In this document: positions 16,430 through 26,084 of the stretch, one piece after another
How the letters are laid out: each line of letters starts with the position of its first letter
How positions within the stretch are numbered: the first letter of the stretch is position 1
Source: Algoriphagus terrigena DSM 22685
GTDB taxonomy: Bacteria; Bacteroidota; Bacteroidia; Cytophagales; Cyclobacteriaceae
Length of the DNA: 64,000 nt
Direction: 5' to 3'
Assembly (NCBI RefSeq): GCF_000429445.1
Contig: NZ_AUBW01000024.1
Coordinates: 1 to 64,000, forward strand
Translations under genes and position numbers: made by a program
Notes under the pieces: generated by a model
The model's database searches: none
What the model saw: only the letters and a program-made list of their open reading frames with translations
Told to the model about the DNA's origin: nothing

Positions 16430-16451
16430 GACCCCGGTTTGGGCCGGGGTC
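16430..16451 (-). terminator. Intrinsic terminator of the DPP-IV-like gene
   Basis: GACCCCGG (16430-16437) and CCGGGGTC (16444-16451) form an 8-bp GC stem with a six-base loop. On the minus strand a run of T follows, as expected for the end of the peptidase transcript from 18557. The tail on the plus side is weaker, but it may also stop the gene at 15464. Confidence 0.85.
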
Positions 16452-16484
16452 TATGCATTGATTCTTTCGCTTTTTGTCTCTTCG

Positions 16485-18557
16485 TTACCTCACGACTTTC
16501 TTAAAGTCAGTGATCAAATGGGTAATGAAAAACTCCATCATACGATCCCGGTTCAGGGCTGTGTGGCCGCCGTCGGGAGCGATCTGCACCTCGATGCTTT
16601 TGCCTGCTTTCTGAAATGCATTGATCAATTGCAGGGAGTTGGATGGGTGGACGTTGTTGTCGGCAGTGCCAAAGAAGATTAGCAATTCACCTTCCAGTTT
16701 GTCAGCCATGTTCATCAAGCTGAATCGGTTGTAGCCCTCCAGATTGGTCTCCAAGGTACCCATAAAGCGCTCCGTGTAGATATTGTCGTAGTTTCTCCAG
16801 TCAGTCACCGACGAGTTGGCGACTGCGGCATGGAACAGCTCGGGGAATCTCAGCAGCATCGTCGCTGCGGTCGTTCCTCCATAGGATGTGCCATAGACAC
16901 CGACTCGCTCCTTGTCAAAATACGTACGGCTATGAAGTGATTTCACCCCTTCGGCAAAATCATCCATCTCCACCAATCCTAGGTTGCCATACAACTGGTC
17001 GAGCAGCACTTTGCCCCGACCCTTTACATTTCTGCCGTCGATATTCAGCACCAAAAATCCGTATTCAGTCAATGGATCGGGATTTACAAAAGTCTCCCGA
17101 AACGCATTCGTAGCAGGCCCACCATAGTTGCTGAGTATCACGGGATACTTTTTGCTTGGATCAAAATCCGAAGGAAAATGGATCAGTCCATGCAACTGCG
17201 TGACGCCGTCTTTGGAAGTGAAGGTGAACATTTCCGCTTTTTTCAAGCCCAAAGACTCAAACTTGCTCATGTCGCTTTTGGCGAGTTCGGCGACTATTTT
17301 GCCTTTGGCATCGATCAGATTGGTAAATGGAGCAACGTCATGCGCTTGCGCTACATCCACGAAATACTTGCCATCCGGAGAGATAGACACCGTGTGATTC
17401 AGTGTCGGATCCGTCAGACGAACGTCCTTGCTGCCGTCGAATTTCACGCGATGGAGCTGCATCTTCATGTGGTTGTCACCGCTTCTGGCTAGGTAGTAAA
17501 GCGTCTGATTTTTCTCATCGACCTTCACGATGTTGGCGACTTCAAAGGGATGCTTGGTGAGGGTGCTGACCAGTGTCCCGTCAAAGTTATACAAGTAATA
17601 GTTGTTGAAGCCGGAGCGCTCGGAGGCCCAGATAAACTGCGTGCCGTTATCCAGTGACTTCATCTCGGGAGAATTTTCGACCCAGCTCGGAAACCATTCC
17701 TCGTGGATGATCGTCCTGCTTTTCCCGGTTTCAGGATTGGCAGCGCGGAGCTCGAGGATATTTTGAAGTCTGTTGGTGCTGTGATACAGTAGCTCTTTGC
17801 CGTCAGGTGTCCAAGAGATGTCGTAGATATAAGTACCCAAGCCGCCGTCACTAAACGGCTTTCCATCCCGAATATCAAACTGCGTCAGCTTCTTGGTTTC
17901 GAGATCATAGACCATCAGATCCACGGGGAGATTGGGCTCTCCTACTTTTGGATAGGCTTCGATCTCCAATGAATCGTAAAGGCTCAGCTGATCCAGCAGC
18001 ACGAAGTATTTCTTGACATCCTTCTCTACAAACTTGTAGAAAGCAATCTTCTTGCTGTCGGGAGACCACCACATGGCGGTGTTTTGGCCGAGTTCCTCTC
18101 CGTACACCCAGGTAGCGATGCCGTATTTCACCTGATTTTCTTCATTGCCATCGCTGGTCAAAGCAATGACATTTGTGCCGTCAGGATTGCTGAGGTACAT
18201 GTTTCGATCTTTGGTGAAAGCCTTCAAGGACCCATCAGGAGATTCTGTGGAGTCAAACTGCCGACCTCGGGCAGGCCCGGTTCGTCGTCTGGGTTCTGGC
18301 TTGGGAGCATCACCAAGCTCGGTCACCGACTTGGACTTGATATCGTAGCGGAAGAGTTTCCCGTCCTGGGCATATTCAAACGAGGTTCCCTCGGCATTCC
18401 ATTTGGCCGAAAGAGCACCGGATTTCACCGCAGTATAGATCTGCGGCGCCATTTTTTGGTATTGTTCGTATCCCGGCATGGCTTTGAGTTTGTCCTGAGC
18501 CTGGGATACGGAGATGGTAGCAGCCAGAGCGGCGGCCAGGATGAACTTATTCTTCAT
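16485..18557 (-). CDS. Exported dipeptidyl peptidase IV-like S9 peptidase
   Basis: This 690-residue protein has a signal peptide (residues 1-20, ending SVSQAQ), a DPP-IV-type beta-propeller N-terminal domain (about 80-440) with GEELGQNTAMWWSPDSKK, and an alpha/beta-hydrolase domain. The triad is S558 (GTSYGG), D633 (GTADNN) and H665 (GGHTAL). It cleaves X-Pro or X-Ala dipeptides in the periplasm and feeds peptide use. It is monocistronic with a strong terminator. Length and motif order are normal for the S9B family. Confidence 0.93.
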   Translation of the reverse strand: MKNKFILAAALAATISVSQAQDKLKAMPGYEQYQKMAPQIYTAVKSGALSAKWNAEGTSFEYAQDGKLFRYDIKSKSVTELGDAPKPEPRRRTGPARGRQFDSTESPDGSLKAFTKDRNMYLSNPDGTNVIALTSDGNEENQVKYGIATWVYGEELGQNTAMWWSPDSKKIAFYKFVEKDVKKYFVLLDQLSLYDSLEIEAYPKVGEPNLPVDLMVYDLETKKLTQFDIRDGKPFSDGGLGTYIYDISWTPDGKELLYHSTNRLQNILELRAANPETGKSRTIIHEEWFPSWVENSPEMKSLDNGTQFIWASERSGFNNYYLYNFDGTLVSTLTKHPFEVANIVKVDEKNQTLYYLARSGDNHMKMQLHRVKFDGSKDVRLTDPTLNHTVSISPDGKYFVDVAQAHDVAPFTNLIDAKGKIVAELAKSDMSKFESLGLKKAEMFTFTSKDGVTQLHGLIHFPSDFDPSKKYPVILSNYGGPATNAFRETFVNPDPLTEYGFLVLNIDGRNVKGRGKVLLDQLYGNLGLVEMDDFAEGVKSLHSRTYFDKERVGVYGTSYGGTTAATMLLRFPELFHAAVANSSVTDWRNYDNIYTERFMGTLETNLEGYNRFSLMNMADKLEGELLIFFGTADNNVHPSNSLQLINAFQKAGKSIEVQIAPDGGHTALNRDRMMEFFITHLITDFKKVVR

Positions 18558-18696
18558 CTTCTATCTGGGTTAAAATTATTCAAGGGCCGATGATAGCGGT
18601 TTTGACTCTAAAATTTCGGAGGAAATACACGGAAGGCGACGGGACTGGAGAAAATCCCCGAAAAAGTGGCAAGGCAGGTCCAGACCGCGTCAAGCT

Positions 18697-19527
18697 TCAC
18701 AGATGAACCCCAGCCGCTTTGATCTCCCGTCCCAGAATCACCTCAGCCTGCTTTCGAAAACCCAGCGGATCGTCGGTGGTACAAAACCGATGGTCTCCTC
18801 CCTTGCTGAGCCGGGCTTCCATCTCGGGATGCCGATCCAGGTAGTCAACCAGACTCTTGGCCACAATTTCGCCCTGAGCTACCAGCGTCACATGAGCAGG
18901 GATATGCTGTTTCAGTTTGGGAAGCAGGAGTGGATAATGCGTGCATCCGAGCAAGAGCGTGTCTATTCCCTTTTCTTGGGCAAACAGTTGGTCCAGATAC
19001 TTTTTGACAAAATAATCCGCGCCATCGCCCTCATGCTCGTTGCTTTCGATCAGCGGCACCCAGAGTGGGCAGGCCTGCTGGAATACCTCCACATCCGGCC
19101 AATATTTTTCCATCTCGATGGGGTAGGAATTGGATCTGACTGTTCCGCTCGTGCCCAGAACGCCTACTTTACCGGTTTGGGTAAACTGTCCCAGCACTTC
19201 GGTGGTGGGGCGGATAACTCCTAAAACCCGGCGGGTAGGATCTGCCATCTTCGGCAAATCCAGCTGCTGAATGTTCTTTAGGGCCTTGGCGCTGGCTGTA
19301 TTGCAAGCCAAGAGGACCAGCGGACATCCCTGGTCAAAAAACCATTGGACCGCCTCCCTTGTATAGTGATAGACCGTCTCAAAGCTGCGGGGTCCATAGG
19401 GTGCGCGGGCATTGTCCCCCAGATAGAGGTAATCGTATTGGGGCAAAAGCTTTTCTATTTCTTTGAAAACAGTGAGGCCGCCAAAGCCGCTGTCAAAGAT
19501 GCCGATTGGAGAGGTATTGGAATTCAT
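18697..19527 (-). CDS. murI: Glutamate racemase MurI
   Basis: From the ATG at 19527 this is 276 residues; an upstream start at 19590 would add 21 residues that do not fit the family. It begins PIGIFDSGFGGLTVF and contains both catalytic cysteines, in LLACNTASAKAL and LLGCTHYPLLLP. It interconverts L- and D-glutamate to supply D-Glu for peptidoglycan in the cytoplasm. It lies between unrelated genes and is probably transcribed alone. Confidence 0.95.
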   Translation of the reverse strand: MNSNTSPIGIFDSGFGGLTVFKEIEKLLPQYDYLYLGDNARAPYGPRSFETVYHYTREAVQWFFDQGCPLVLLACNTASAKALKNIQQLDLPKMADPTRRVLGVIRPTTEVLGQFTQTGKVGVLGTSGTVRSNSYPIEMEKYWPDVEVFQQACPLWVPLIESNEHEGDGADYFVKKYLDQLFAQEKGIDTLLLGCTHYPLLLPKLKQHIPAHVTLVAQGEIVAKSLVDYLDRHPEMEARLSKGGDHRFCTTDDPLGFRKQAEVILGREIKAAGVHL

Positions 19528-19666
19528 ATCGGATAGTCGAGGCCTGCAATTTGCATTTTCTAGCGGAAGGATTTTCGCCATAATGAACAAAAGCGAAAAA
19601 TGCCAACCGGCTCTGTCAAATCTACAATCCTAGACTTAGCCGTTGCTTCCCAACAAGATCCGAAGA

Positions 19667-20323
19667 TCAAAACTTCCTGAAAAAACCTATCGAACCATAG
19701 TTTTCGGGAGTGAAGGGGTTGTAATAGTAGCCTGTCAGCGTGTTTTTCCCCTTTGAAAAACCCAGCGCCACTCCCCTTTGGACTTCCAGGCCGTTTTGGT
19801 ACACGCGGTTTCGTCCGCCCACCAAGCTCACCGCCATCCATTTGGTGATATAAAATTTGAGCTGCGACCATGCGTAAAAATAGGAATTCTCCGAAACGTG
19901 GAGATCAAATACATATTCCATCTCCGTATAGAATCCAAATCTGCCCAAACCAAGATCCACCTCAAATCCCGGTGCAATACCGTCAGTTTGGCCCACGACT
20001 CCGCCTATCATGGGAGTGAGCAGGTATTTCAACTTTTTGCCGCCCGTGAAATTGTACCCTACGAAGGTCGAGAAGGTCTGCATGTCTTCGTAGTTGTACC
20101 GCGGCTCAATATGCCAGCGCCTGTAGTTGATGTAGGCCACCGGCAGGAGGAAGGAATTGTCCGGGGTAAAAATCGCCAAAACCACCGCGCTGTTATTCCA
20201 TTTTTTGACCTCCAAGAAATCGGCGACATCCTGAGAAAAAGCATTGGCGGAGATAAAGAACAACGACAGCGAGACTATCGCCAGTCTCGCAATCTGTCTG
20301 CTGACCAAAGCTTCCTCTATCAT
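19667..20323 (-). CDS. Predicted outer-membrane beta-barrel protein
   Basis: This 218-residue protein has an N-terminal signal (LFFISANAFSQ, cut near residue 30) and alternating amphipathic strands throughout, ending in an aromatic C-terminus (GSIGFFRKF), as Bam-dependent barrels do. Eight or ten strands would fit the size. I do not recognise a family, and the function is unknown. It is upstream of murI on the same strand with a gap of about 140 bp. Confidence 0.7.
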   Translation of the reverse strand: MIEEALVSRQIARLAIVSLSLFFISANAFSQDVADFLEVKKWNNSAVVLAIFTPDNSFLLPVAYINYRRWHIEPRYNYEDMQTFSTFVGYNFTGGKKLKYLLTPMIGGVVGQTDGIAPGFEVDLGLGRFGFYTEMEYVFDLHVSENSYFYAWSQLKFYITKWMAVSLVGGRNRVYQNGLEVQRGVALGFSKGKNTLTGYYYNPFTPENYGSIGFFRKF

Positions 20324-20490
20324 AGTCTAAAATACCAAGTCTACCCGAAAAGTAAAGCTTATCCCCCACGAAAACCGGAGTAGTGAAATCTGGTAAAACT
20401 GCTTCACGACTCCCGCTTCCAAAGGAACTCCAACACAAAGTGTACTTCTCGTCTCTCGGCATCTTCAACTTTTAAGTCAGTGCCCCTTTC

Positions 20491-22893
20491 TCACTCATAG
20501 TTCAGCGAGCTGACCGGATTAATCATGGCGACCTTGATCGTGTGAATACTCACCGTGAGGATGGTGATGACTACTACCATCACGCTAGGGACGGCAAAAA
20601 TCCACCAAGACAACGAGATCCGTGAGGCAAAATCCTGCAGCCAAGAGTTCATGATCCAGATCGAAAGCGGAAGTGACAGAAGGATGGCGATGCCCACCAA
20701 CACAATAAAATCTTTGCTGATCAGACGGAGTAAACCAAACAGGGAAGCGCCCAGCACCTTGCGGATCCCGATCTCCTTGGTACGCTGAATGGCCGTCAGC
20801 GAGGACAAACCAAACAAGCCAAGGGTCGCGATAAAGATCGCCAAGCCCGAGAAGATCGTGAAGATCGCCCCGAATTGCTGATCAGCCTTGTACTGCTGAT
20901 TGTAGTGCTCATCAAGGAAAAAGTATTCGAACGGATTGCCCGGAAAGACATCCTTCCAGTCCGCTTCAAACGTTGCCATCAAATCTTTAATCTGGGATGT
21001 CTGTACCTTAACTGAGTAGAATCCGTTCGGAGACTCGTCGTAGCGAAAGATCAGCGCGTCAAAAGACTTTTTGAGCGATTCTTGATGGTAATCTTTCATC
21101 ACGCCCACAATATTGAATGTATCTCCCCAGAAGAAGATCTGGTCATTGATCGCTTCCTCTACTGTAGCAAATCCCATCAGACGGGTCGCTGATTCATTCA
21201 GAACGACGTTTTTCCATTCATTGGCTACATCATCCGAAAACTCCCGACCCGCGACCATCTCCAATCCAAAGCTCTTATTGAACGAGCCGTCGGTCATGAT
21301 CACCCGATACTGGTTTTGTTCGTCTTCTCCCTGACTGAGTCTTCGGATTCCTCCTGCGTTCCAGTTGGGCTGACCTCCCGGCACAGTCGTCGAGGCAGTC
21401 ACCGAGACCACCTCGGCATAGTCCGATATCCGCTGTTTGAAGACCTGATATTTTTGCTTGTAGGTAGAGTCCGTGACGCTGGGCGCCTGAAGAACCACGG
21501 TCTGTTCGATGTTGACGCCGAGCTCCTGGTTTTGCATGTATCTCAGCTGGAGAAAGACGGTAAACGTCCCCACCATCAGCGTGATGGAAGCTACAAATTG
21601 GGCGATGACCATTCCTTTTCGGAGGAATATTCCTTTGTCTGTGTTTTTGAATTTCCCTTTCAAAACCTCCACCGGACGGAATGAGGACAGCACAAATGCC
21701 GGATAAATCCCGGACATCAGGGCTCCTGACACAATCAGGGCCAATAAAACCAGCCAAAAGACCGGCTGCATGAAAAGTTGATAGCCTAGTTCGCGTCCCG
21801 TCAACTCGCTAAACCAAGGCGTAAGCACCATCGCAACCGCGGCAGCTAAGAGTACGGCCATCAGATTTAGAAACAGGGACTCGGTCAGGAACTGCTGAAT
21901 GAGCTGTGACTGATAGCCGCCCATGACCTTGCGCACGCCTACTTCCCGCGCGCGTTCGACTGATTTGGCAGTGGACAGATTGATGTAATTGATCCAGGCG
22001 ATGATCATGATGAGGATGGCGACGACGGACAGGAAATAGACCGCCTGCCGGTTTCCATTAGCCTTAAACTCCATGATGTAGTCTGAATCCAGATGAATAT
22101 CCTGCACCGGCTGCAGGTGAAAGGCAATCCCCGCGTTGTATTTTTTCAGCTCCTCGCCCTTTTGGGTTTGGACAAAATCCGGGAGCTTAGCCTCAAATGC
22201 CTTGGCGTCGACCTGATCCTCCAGCAGGATGTAAGTCATGAATCCATCCCAATTCCAGGATAGGATGGGGTCATTCTGAAGCTTTTCCAAGCTGACGAAC
22301 GAAATCAAAGCATCGATCTTCATGTGGGTGTTGATCGGCAGATCTTCGAAGACGCCCGACACTTCATAGTCGGTTCTTCCGTTGGCTTTCAGCGTTTTCC
22401 CGATCGGATCTTCACTGCCAAAATATTTTCTGGCCATGGATTGAGAAAGGACAATCTTAAAGGGCTCCTTCAGCACCAGCGAGTCTGTCCCTTCAATCAG
22501 GGGGATAGAGAATATCTCGAAAAAATCCTCTGACGCGAAATACAGGTCCTCTTCTCTGAAGAAGGTGTCTCCGGTCGACATCGTAGCACCTTGGTTGGAT
22601 AGGCGCGTGTAAGCCTTCACCTCAGAAAAGTTTGACTTCAGATCAGGCCCGATTCCCGCTGCTCCCGACGCCCATTGGGTAGACAGTTCCCCCTTGTCAA
22701 ACCGATCCTGCTGGAGACGGAAGATCCGGTCCTTTTTGTCCAAAAAGTCATCGTAGCTCAGTTCGTGAAGGACAAACTGGCTGATCAGGATACAGGCCAG
22801 CATCCCGATGGCAAGTCCTGCCACATTGATGAATGTAAAAACCTTGTTTTTGGAAATGTGTCTCCAGAGCGAGGTGAAATAGTTTTTAAACAT
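20491..22893 (-). CDS. MacB/FtsX-type ABC transporter permease
   Basis: This 800-residue protein is the double-FtsX permease common in Bacteroidota. An N-terminal TM helix (about 18-42, FTFINVAGLAIGMLACIL) precedes a MacB_PCD periplasmic domain. An FtsX block of three TM helices follows (about 285-410), then a second periplasmic domain and a final FtsX block (about 680-795, with TKEIGIRKVLGAS). Such proteins usually work with a LolD-like ATPase to move substrates or couple mechanical force, but no ATPase gene is adjacent. The substrate is unknown. Confidence 0.93.
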   Translation of the reverse strand: MFKNYFTSLWRHISKNKVFTFINVAGLAIGMLACILISQFVLHELSYDDFLDKKDRIFRLQQDRFDKGELSTQWASGAAGIGPDLKSNFSEVKAYTRLSNQGATMSTGDTFFREEDLYFASEDFFEIFSIPLIEGTDSLVLKEPFKIVLSQSMARKYFGSEDPIGKTLKANGRTDYEVSGVFEDLPINTHMKIDALISFVSLEKLQNDPILSWNWDGFMTYILLEDQVDAKAFEAKLPDFVQTQKGEELKKYNAGIAFHLQPVQDIHLDSDYIMEFKANGNRQAVYFLSVVAILIMIIAWINYINLSTAKSVERAREVGVRKVMGGYQSQLIQQFLTESLFLNLMAVLLAAAVAMVLTPWFSELTGRELGYQLFMQPVFWLVLLALIVSGALMSGIYPAFVLSSFRPVEVLKGKFKNTDKGIFLRKGMVIAQFVASITLMVGTFTVFLQLRYMQNQELGVNIEQTVVLQAPSVTDSTYKQKYQVFKQRISDYAEVVSVTASTTVPGGQPNWNAGGIRRLSQGEDEQNQYRVIMTDGSFNKSFGLEMVAGREFSDDVANEWKNVVLNESATRLMGFATVEEAINDQIFFWGDTFNIVGVMKDYHQESLKKSFDALIFRYDESPNGFYSVKVQTSQIKDLMATFEADWKDVFPGNPFEYFFLDEHYNQQYKADQQFGAIFTIFSGLAIFIATLGLFGLSSLTAIQRTKEIGIRKVLGASLFGLLRLISKDFIVLVGIAILLSLPLSIWIMNSWLQDFASRISLSWWIFAVPSVMVVVITILTVSIHTIKVAMINPVSSLNYE

Positions 22894-23315
22894 CGGGTTT
22901 GGCTTTTGGGAAAAGGGCGGGAAGGGACAAAAACTCCCGCGTTGAGCTCCAAATCCATACCGAATAGCAAATCCCTATCAGGAGAATGAATTGGATGATT
23001 TCCTGCATTTCAGGACTTTAGAATCGGACAGAGTTGTCCGAGAGCGGGCAAAGAGCAAAAAGCCTCACGATGTGAAGAAGAACTCGCGTTTCTTTTTCCA
23101 AATCCAGCCTTGGCCGAAGCAGACTAACGGACGTCCTTGCAAAACCTTTACGGTAGAGTTATCGAAACGGAGCTGTCTGCCAGCCTCGGCCAGGCAGACA
23201 AGAACAAGAATGAAAAAGGGGAATTACCGCTAAAACGGAAACAAGGAATCTGCGAAAATCTGTGTTTTTCTCTGTGGAAATCTGTGGGAAAAAGAAAGAC
23301 ATTCTAAAAAACTAC
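22894..23315. other. Intergenic region without a gene
   Basis: This stretch of about 420 bp separates two genes transcribed leftward. It contains a small hairpin (TGTCTGCC 23174-23181 with its complement 23193-23200) that lacks a T-run on either side, resembling the GCCTGCC-type dispersed palindromes of this genome. I see no convincing ORF, RNA gene or promoter. Confidence 0.5.
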
Positions 23316-24518
23316 CTACCTCCCAAACCGATACAAGCTCTCCAACGGATGCTTTTCCCCCTGAAGCATCGCCACGATCATCTTCATGCCCTGCGCCGAA
23401 AAAGTAATCCCGTTGCCCCCAAATCCCAACACGAAAAGGGTGTTCTCGTATTCCGGGCTTTTACCAATGTAGGGCAGTCCATCTTTGGTTGTCCCAAAGG
23501 TGCCTCCCCAGGTGAAATCCTCCACAAATTCGATCCCCGGGAGGATTTTCGCCATTTTCCTAGCCAGCTTATCTGCCTTTCGTTCTTTGATACTTTGCTG
23601 GAAAAATTGGAGGTTAAACGACGAATCCTCTCCACCTACCAGAAACCGGCCATCGTCAGTTGTCCGCATATACAGATAGGGATCGGCAGTATTCCATAGC
23701 AGCGTATTTTGGATATGCTCACTCAATTGTATCCCCTCCTCACTGATGGTGACATAGGTATAGAAAAGATCAGCAACATGTTCCTTCAGCATCTTGGTGC
23801 TCTCAAAACCTGTGCAGCAGACAACCTTCCCAGCGGTGATCGTATGCCCTGTTTCCAAGATTACCCTAGGCTCCGTCCCAGAAGTATCGAGCTGGGTCAT
23901 GCCTGTCTGGTCATAGACCTTCATTCCGCGCTTCACATTCAGTTGGATGAGTTCGTGCGCCAGCTTGTAGGCATCCACACTTGCCGCCGTCTCAGACCAG
24001 ATCGCACCATGACTGATCAATCCGTATCTGCTCTGGACTTCATCAGCCTCAAGCCATCGCACCCCGAGCCGATGCTTGTCCCGGATCTGAAACTCATCCC
24101 TCAGCCAACCGGCGGCTTTCTTGCTGTGGGCGAAGAAGAGGCTGCTTTTCATCTGAAAGCCACAGTCGATCTGATGCTCTTCAACCAACTTTTTCAAGTC
24201 CAAAATTGCGTCGATCCCCGCCCGATAGCAGCTAGCTGCCGACTCCTCCCCGATCATCTCACTCAGCCCGTACAGCGGCGTATCGATCTCATACTGCAGC
24301 ATGCTGGTCGTGGCTGAGCTACTCCCCATTGCGATATCCCGCTTGTCGATTAGCATCACTTCGTAGCCCGCATCCATCAAGGCATGGCTGATCAGCGCGC
24401 CGGTGATTCCTCCACCGATTACCAGGATTTCCGTCTTCAGATCGGTCTGCAAGGAAGGATAGCTGTACAAAATCCCGTTTTTCACGAGCCAAAATGATTC
24501 AAAGGTTCTCACTCGCAT
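23316..24518 (-). CDS. DAO-type FAD-dependent oxidoreductase
   Basis: This 400-residue protein has a near-N-terminal dinucleotide-binding motif (VIGGGITGALISHALMDAG, about 33-51) and the conserved late segment DGLPYIGKSPEYENTLFVLG. It belongs to the glycine/D-amino-acid oxidase family and probably oxidises an amine or amino acid with FAD, releasing imine and then keto acid. It has no fused Rieske domain, which many paralogues carry. The substrate is unknown. It is a single gene in a gene-poor stretch, downstream of mscL on the same strand. Confidence 0.88.
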   Translation of the reverse strand: MRVRTFESFWLVKNGILYSYPSLQTDLKTEILVIGGGITGALISHALMDAGYEVMLIDKRDIAMGSSSATTSMLQYEIDTPLYGLSEMIGEESAASCYRAGIDAILDLKKLVEEHQIDCGFQMKSSLFFAHSKKAAGWLRDEFQIRDKHRLGVRWLEADEVQSRYGLISHGAIWSETAASVDAYKLAHELIQLNVKRGMKVYDQTGMTQLDTSGTEPRVILETGHTITAGKVVCCTGFESTKMLKEHVADLFYTYVTISEEGIQLSEHIQNTLLWNTADPYLYMRTTDDGRFLVGGEDSSFNLQFFQQSIKERKADKLARKMAKILPGIEFVEDFTWGGTFGTTKDGLPYIGKSPEYENTLFVLGFGGNGITFSAQGMKMIVAMLQGEKHPLESLYRFGR

Positions 24519-24612
24519 GTTGTGGTGGATTTTAAAAAGCGATCGCGTGGACTCAGGTCAAAACAATAATCTCCGTAAGGGCGTCGAATTGCTGAGGGAT
24601 AGTCGTTGGCTG

Positions 24613-25080
24613 TCATGACGGCTTTCCTCCCCGCTGCTTTTGCCCTTCGAGCAGCTCGACCTGCCGCTCCATGAGCGTGGTCATCTTGCTGAGCAATTCG
24701 ATATCTTTTGGCGTAGCGACGCTGGTGTCATTCGGATCATTAGCCCTCTTACGGATGGTATGCATCAGCCTGACAATCATGAAAACGGTAAAACCGATAA
24801 TCAAAAAATCCACGCTCGCTTCGATCAACTTACCGTACCCAATTGCAATCTCTTCCGGTCGGGTGATGCCCGGCTCAGTAGCGGCATGGCGCAGGATGAT
24901 CCGCTTATTTTCCAGATTGATTCCGTCGGTGAGAAAGGATAAAGGAGGAAGAAATATCTCTTTGACCAAGACATCCACCACTTTGTTAAACGCCGACCCG
25001 ATGATCACACCGATAGCGATATCGATCATATTTCCTTTTACCGCAAACTCCTTAAAATCCTTCAGCAACTTGACTCCCAT
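24613..25080 (-). CDS. mscL: Large-conductance mechanosensitive channel MscL
   Basis: From ATG 25080 this is 155 residues, starting MGVKLLKDFKEFAVKGN, a close match to the canonical N-terminal helix. TM1 (IDIAIGVIIGSAFNKVV) follows, then a periplasmic loop, TM2 (VDFLIIGFTVFMIVRLM) and a polar C-terminal bundle. The upstream ATG at 25119 would add 13 residues outside the family pattern. It opens at high membrane tension during hypo-osmotic shock to release solutes. It is homopentameric in the inner membrane. Confidence 0.95.
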   Translation of the reverse strand: MGVKLLKDFKEFAVKGNMIDIAIGVIIGSAFNKVVDVLVKEIFLPPLSFLTDGINLENKRIILRHAATEPGITRPEEIAIGYGKLIEASVDFLIIGFTVFMIVRLMHTIRKRANDPNDTSVATPKDIELLSKMTTLMERQVELLEGQKQRGGKPS

Positions 25081-25512
25081 AGCGCTCGCTGTTTTGTCTA
25101 AATTCCAATTCGAGACCATCTTCTTTCAAATGACATACCCAAGCCGCATGAAACAGATCCTCTACCCAATGGAAGTTTCGTCTGTTTTTGACATCCCCAT
25201 TCTGAGGAAATAATTGATCAGAATGTGGATTTATCAAAGGCCTTCCCCGACTGTAATCAATCCCTGAGGCTTCCTAAAGACAAGCCTCGTCTGTGTAAAA
25301 ATTGCAGCTTTCGAAGCGGAAAACCCATCACAATCGAGGAAAAAACCCCACTAAATCCTCTAAAAAAGGCAAACTGTCTTCGCATTTTCTCCGGAATCAA
25401 ACAGCGAAGAGCCGACCCGGCAGTTTTGATGTCGGAAGTTGAGGATGAATTGGCAGGATTTTGAACTAAAGGAAGGTCAGAGAGAGTCTTTATCTCGAAA
25501 ACCAACTCAACC
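25081..25512. other. Intergenic region without a gene
   Basis: About 430 bp lie upstream of mscL and before a divergent lipoprotein gene. Open frames on either strand (25225-25464, 25257-25514) overlap each other, lack recognisable content and I do not call them. Promoters for mscL (leftward) and the lipoprotein (rightward) should lie here, but none is distinctive. Confidence 0.45.
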
Positions 25513-25896
25513 ATGAAAACTCAGCTTGTGATCTACCCCGCCATGTTTGTGATGCTCCTTACGGCGTGCGGCGAAAAGAAAGACTCGACTACCGAGGAGA
25601 GCATAGAAGCTCAAAATGAGATAAGCGGGGAATTGCATGAAGACGACACGTCGATGGTCAAGCGAGACGGGACTCTCCTGGATGGCGCGGTCGAACAGAT
25701 GGATTCCGTACCCCTTCCTTCCCCTGTAATCAACGTGATCGAAGCAGACCCTGCGCTCTCGACAGCATCCATCGTCAGCACGAGAAAGTTCGTCGAAAAC
25801 AACCAAAACTACTTTGAAGTGACTTTCTCGGCACCAAATAAAGAAACCAAAACCGTGGTCTTTGACGAAAACGGCAAGATAAAATCAGAGGATTGA
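25513..25896 (+). CDS. Small predicted lipoprotein
   Basis: This 127-residue protein has a signal peptide ending in lipobox LLTAC (Cys about 20). The mature part starts with an acidic, E/D/S-rich linker (about 22-60). The C-terminal 60 residues contain alternating strands (NYFEVTFSAPNKETKTVVFD), reminiscent of small PepSY-like or DUF-type envelope domains. I do not recognise the family. It is a single gene. Confidence 0.7.
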   Translation: MKTQLVIYPAMFVMLLTACGEKKDSTTEESIEAQNEISGELHEDDTSMVKRDGTLLDGAVEQMDSVPLPSPVINVIEADPALSTASIVSTRKFVENNQNYFEVTFSAPNKETKTVVFDENGKIKSED

Positions 25897-26084
25897 TCCT
25901 CATGAAACAAATGATGATGCCTCCAGCGACCGGCAGTGGAACCCAGTTTTACTTTCACATAGTGGCTGATATACAAGTCACGCCTAGACAGTAGACCCAA
26001 GATAAATCCCGGACTAGCGGGATGTAGGAAACCACAGCTGCGAGGAGGCGCCATCATTTCAAGATTGATTTTTAAAGATCTGCT

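Noticed and set aside
20193-20468. Minus-strand frame of 91 codons next to the beta-barrel gene
   Set aside because: It overlaps the barrel gene's start in another frame and shows no signal, motif or family pattern.
25225-25514. Two overlapping frames on opposite strands before the lipoprotein gene
   Set aside because: Neither has domain features; they probably arise by chance in an intergenic region.
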